DNA from: Myxococcales bacterium UBA1238
Lineage (GTDB): Bacteria > Myxococcota_A > Bradymonadia > UBA7976 > UBA1532
Length of the DNA stretch: 7,621 bases
Assembly (NCBI GenBank): GCA_002309015.1
Contig: DBWM01000044.1
Coordinates: 35,908 to 43,528, forward strand
Direction of reading: 5' to 3'
The notes beneath the pieces are model-generated. The model had not been told where the DNA came from, did no database searches, and was given only the letters and a program-made list of their open reading frames with translations. A program made the position numbers and the translations under genes. This document shows, piece after piece, positions 5,449-7,621 of the stretch. The stretch's first letter is position 1; each line of letters begins with the position of its first letter.

Positions 5449-7326
5449 TCACTTCGTTTCGAGCAACATCTCGCCCATCACGCCCTTTGGGGTCAGCCGG
5501 ATCTGCATCTTCATCATGCCGTATTGCTCGGCCAGCAGATGCAGCAGCGGCGTCACCTCTTCTCCACTGTGCGCTTTTTCTTCTTCCTGAGCCGCCTTCC
5601 AGATTTCCCCGGCCATCTCCTCAACGGGCCAATTCGCCTTCTTAAAGGCTTCGCACCGCTCTTCGCTCAGCCCGATCCGGCAGAACTCCTCGAATTTCTC
5701 CTGGCCTTCCGTCTCCTTGATGTCTTCCAGAACCTTCGCATAAACCTCCTTATCAGAAAGCGTGCGCGAGGCGGACTGCGCGTTCAGGTATTTTCGCACC
5801 CATTCCAGGAGCTTGAAGTCGAACCCCAGCATCGCGATCACGCCCGGCTCGCCCCGGGCATCCATAAACTTCGGGAGCTCAGGCATCGTCGCTGTGCCAT
5901 CATTAAACGAAAGGCCCAGCGCGTTTGAGGTCATGCGCGCCTGAACCTTCAGATTGGGGGACAGATCTGTCTGCTTGCCAGCGGTGATATCGACGGTTTT
6001 CCCGTCGGGCTTTAAGTCCTCACTCAGCCCCAGTCCCTTCAGCATTGGGAGCAGGTTTTCGGGATGCGCGTGTGCGATGCCGATGCGGCCCGAAGCCGGA
6101 TAGATGCGTTGTCCCGAATCGCCCGTCTTCTCCTGAACCTCGTCGAGCACCAGGGTCACCGCCGAAAAATCCGTCACGTTGACCGGCAACTGCATCAGCG
6201 ACAGGGTGAGCATCATGGAGGCCATGGAAGGCAGAGCCGAAAGCCATTTGCATTGATAGGACGCCGCATTGGCGGCCGCCATCTGCTTCTTCAGGTAATC
6301 CATCGTCTTTTGCACATCGAGCGCCAGGCTCACCATGAGCAGCTTGCTCCCCGACGTATCGCCGATCCCCTGGCCCGCGATGGCGCTCAACTCCTTGGCG
6401 ATGCTGGGATCCAGTTCCAGGCCGAACTTCATCTCGTAAGCGTTGCCTGAGGTCTTGCTGCCCATGCCGAACACAAAGCGCGGCATTTTGGTCAGGATCT
6501 GCGCGATCTCGTCGCTGCAGCCCTCCGGAAGCTCGCTCCACATATCAAAGCCCTGCGCCTTCCAAAGCGCGGCCTGAGTCGTGCGGCCCAAAAGGAGATC
6601 GCCCAAAATGCGGTTGTCGATGTAGCCCATGCCGTAACGCAGCCCGAAATCCTGCGAGAGCGCCTTCAGTACGCGCATGTCGGTAAAGGCGTTTTGGGGC
6701 TTCTCCTGCAGGAACGCGATCTTCAGCAGCTGCTCCGCCATCGGGGTCGGCACCACCGCCATCACGAACTCGTTCTTCACAAAGGCGTACACCACCGACG
6801 TCTTGTCTTTTTCAAACGCAAAATACGCCTGATCGCCCAGCTTCTTTTCCGGCCAGGGCTCTCCTTTCGCCTCGATGCGCTGAACGAACGCCTTCGCCTT
6901 CTCCACATCCTGAAGCTCGACGCGCAGCACCGGCCAAAGCCCCAGACCGTAAATCGTCACGCGAAAATCGGGAGACAGTCCAAACCGCGCCAGATCCTTC
7001 GGCTCCCTGACGCCATTCAGCTCATCCAACAACTGCGCCGGCTTGGGCGCGACCACACCATTCCGCCCCAGCTCGTCCCAAAAGCCCTTTTGAACCGATT
7101 CGCTGAACGCTTTCCCCAAAACGCTGCCCTTTTCAACCAGCGCCTTCGGCAACGCTTCGAGCCCCATATAAAGATACGGCGTGTCCTGCGGGATATACGC
7201 GATCACCTCGCGATCGGGGATCACCGCCTGCGCCGTCACCGCCGTCGCGGGCTCCTTGCTGCTGCACCCCAAAGCCCCCGCGCCCAGCGCCAGCCCCAAC
7301 GCAACCTTTCGAATCCAGGCCTTCAT
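5449..7326 (-). CDS. Lipoprotein LP2, paralogue of LP1 with a C-terminal insert
   Basis: The protein is 625 residues. The start is set at the ATG at 7326, giving a signal peptide MKAWIRKVALGLALGAGALG followed by lipidated Cys21, then Ser; AAAGGAAA at 7339-7332 supplies the ribosome site. An in-frame ATG at 7467 would bury the signal peptide behind 47 residues and lies upstream of the promoter. Motifs shared with LP1, in the same order, are REVIAYIPQDTPYL (39-52), FLQEKPQN (205-212), GYIDNRILGD (234-243), KMPRF (280-284) and LTPKGVM (611-617). Cys270 and Cys359 align with the LP1 pair. Unlike LP1, it carries a charged, helical insert at about 518-598 with its own cysteines 549 and 558. It is probably a large periplasm-facing lipoprotein, likely of the outer membrane. 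No catalytic motif is visible and the function is unknown. Confidence 0.9.
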   Translation of the reverse strand: MKAWIRKVALGLALGAGALGCSSKEPATAVTAQAVIPDREVIAYIPQDTPYLYMGLEALPKALVEKGSVLGKAFSESVQKGFWDELGRNGVVAPKPAQLLDELNGVREPKDLARFGLSPDFRVTIYGLGLWPVLRVELQDVEKAKAFVQRIEAKGEPWPEKKLGDQAYFAFEKDKTSVVYAFVKNEFVMAVVPTPMAEQLLKIAFLQEKPQNAFTDMRVLKALSQDFGLRYGMGYIDNRILGDLLLGRTTQAALWKAQGFDMWSELPEGCSDEIAQILTKMPRFVFGMGSKTSGNAYEMKFGLELDPSIAKELSAIAGQGIGDTSGSKLLMVSLALDVQKTMDYLKKQMAAANAASYQCKWLSALPSMASMMLTLSLMQLPVNVTDFSAVTLVLDEVQEKTGDSGQRIYPASGRIGIAHAHPENLLPMLKGLGLSEDLKPDGKTVDITAGKQTDLSPNLKVQARMTSNALGLSFNDGTATMPELPKFMDARGEPGVIAMLGFDFKLLEWVRKYLNAQSASRTLSDKEVYAKVLEDIKETEGQEKFEEFCRIGLSEERCEAFKKANWPVEEMAGEIWKAAQEEEKAHSGEEVTPLLHLLAEQYGMMKMQIRLTPKGVMGEMLLETK

Positions 7327-7340
7327 CGATATTTCCTTTC

Positions 7341-7374
7341 GGGGGCGCCTTCCGGCTTCCGCAGGAGAGCCCCC
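7341..7374 (-). promoter_or_regulatory. Leader inverted repeat of LP2
   Basis: GGGGGC at 7341-7346 and GCCCCC at 7369-7374 form a perfect six-bp GC stem around 22 bases, in which CCT/AGG can extend pairing. If transcription starts near 7383, the stem forms within the first ten bases of the mRNA and ends one base before the AAAGGAAA ribosome site (7339-7332). It could protect the 5' end or modulate ribosome access. Confidence 0.45.
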
Positions 7375-7389
7375 TTTTGTGAGGTGATA

Positions 7390-7418
7390 CAGATAACAAA
7401 TGCTCTTCGAGCGGGCAA
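7390..7418 (-). promoter_or_regulatory. Promoter of LP2, conserved with LP1
   Basis: The -35 candidate is TTGCCC (7418-7413) and the -10 candidate TATCTG (7395-7390), 17 bases apart, as at LP1. The predicted leader is about 57 bases. The spacing and the identical outer parts at both genes are stronger evidence than the modest consensus match. The conserved block could also be an operator for a shared regulator. Confidence 0.5.
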
Positions 7419-7469
7419 GGGGAACTATTTGTTTTTTTGAGGGTTGTGGGGAGTGGTTAGAGGTCATTG

Positions 7470-7496
7470 GCGGGCGGGGTTCCCTTAACCTTTGGC
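7470..7496. repeat. 27-bp direct repeat, copy 1
   Basis: This 27-bp stretch, ending TTCCCTTAACCTTTGGC, recurs at 7595-7621 with one G/T difference at 7479/7604. The copies start 125 bp apart. Copy 1 lacks the left arm that gives copy 2 its hairpin. Confidence 0.8.
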
Positions 7497-7581
7497 AGGC
7501 GTGAATTTCTTGGGATTGGTGGGTTGGGGTTCGTTTCGTGGGTTAATTTTGATTCACTCGATCCCGGTTCGCAGGGAGAGA

Positions 7582-7609
7582 GGGAAACCCGCTTGCGGGC
7601 GGGTTTCCC
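7582..7609. repeat. Perfect 11-bp inverted repeat, possible terminator
   Basis: GGGAAACCCGC (7582-7592) and GCGGGTTTCCC (7599-7609) pair perfectly around a six-base loop. On the plus strand it is followed by TTAACCTTT and on the minus strand by a C/T-rich stretch, so neither side has a clean T-run. It could end transcription of a leftward gene right of the window and so insulate the LP2 promoter. Alternatively it belongs to the dispersed repeat that overlaps its right arm. Confidence 0.55.
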
Positions 7610-7621
7610 TTAACCTTTGGC
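7595..7621. repeat. 27-bp direct repeat, copy 2, at window edge
   Basis: This is the second copy of the repeat at 7470-7496, with 26 of 27 bases identical. It reaches the last base of the window, so the repeat may be longer than can be seen. Confidence 0.8.

Larger units (their letters stand above)
7327..7621. other. Non-coding region upstream of LP2
   Basis: No credible gene is seen in these 295 bp. They hold the LP2 leader and promoter, T- and G-rich sequence between about 7425 and 7560, a 27-bp direct repeat and an 11-bp perfect inverted repeat at the right edge. The repeats may continue beyond the window. Confidence 0.6.

Noticed and set aside
6064..7440. Long plus-strand frames opposite LP2
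   Set aside because: They are rich in Arg, His and Leu with no motif and mirror the codon bias of the lipoprotein gene; no upstream ribosome sites are seen.
7327..7467. LP2 start at 7467
   Set aside because: It would bury the signal peptide and lies upstream of the promoter; ATG 7326 has a good ribosome site.

Overview
The window looks like chromosomal DNA of a GC-rich Gram-negative bacterium. An Asp/Ala-rich linker leading into a Cys-rich secreted domain, large lipoproteins of unknown function and few recognisable enzymes suggest a deltaproteobacterial lineage (Myxococcota or Bradymonadales type). This is a judgement from protein style only; no marker gene is present.

Layout, left to right. 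(1) 2-670 (+): the 3' part of a secreted protein, with an Asp/Asn/Ala repeat linker followed by a 12-cysteine, lipocalin-like beta domain. (2) 798-1493 (+): a 231-residue, mostly helical protein of unknown function with a lysine-rich tail. (3) 1494-1648: a convergent intergenic gap. (4) Everything else is on the minus strand and is transcribed right to left: lipoprotein LP2 (7326-5449), a 456-bp spacer with a degenerate 42/43-bp repeat array, lipoprotein LP1 (4992-3295), a soluble KAP-type P-loop NTPase (3264-2095), and a small GIY-YIG-like protein (2095-1649). (5) 7327-7621: a non-coding upstream region with the LP2 promoter, a leader hairpin, a strong inverted repeat and a 27-bp direct repeat.

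LP1 and LP2 are paralogues. Each has a signal peptide with the lipidated cysteine at residue 21, the same motif after it, a conserved internal cysteine pair and the same C-terminal signature. They also share a similar promoter block, so they are probably co-regulated. The NTPase gene starts 30 bp after LP1, and the NTPase and GIY-YIG-like genes overlap as TGATG. LP1, the NTPase and the GIY-YIG-like gene may therefore form one transcript.

The best candidate for an undescribed system is the coupled NTPase/GIY-YIG-like pair: an ATP-driven sensor or regulator next to a possible nuclease. The most unusual DNA is the GATC-dense repeat array between the two lipoprotein genes. The functions of both lipoproteins and of the 231-residue protein cannot be read from sequence alone.
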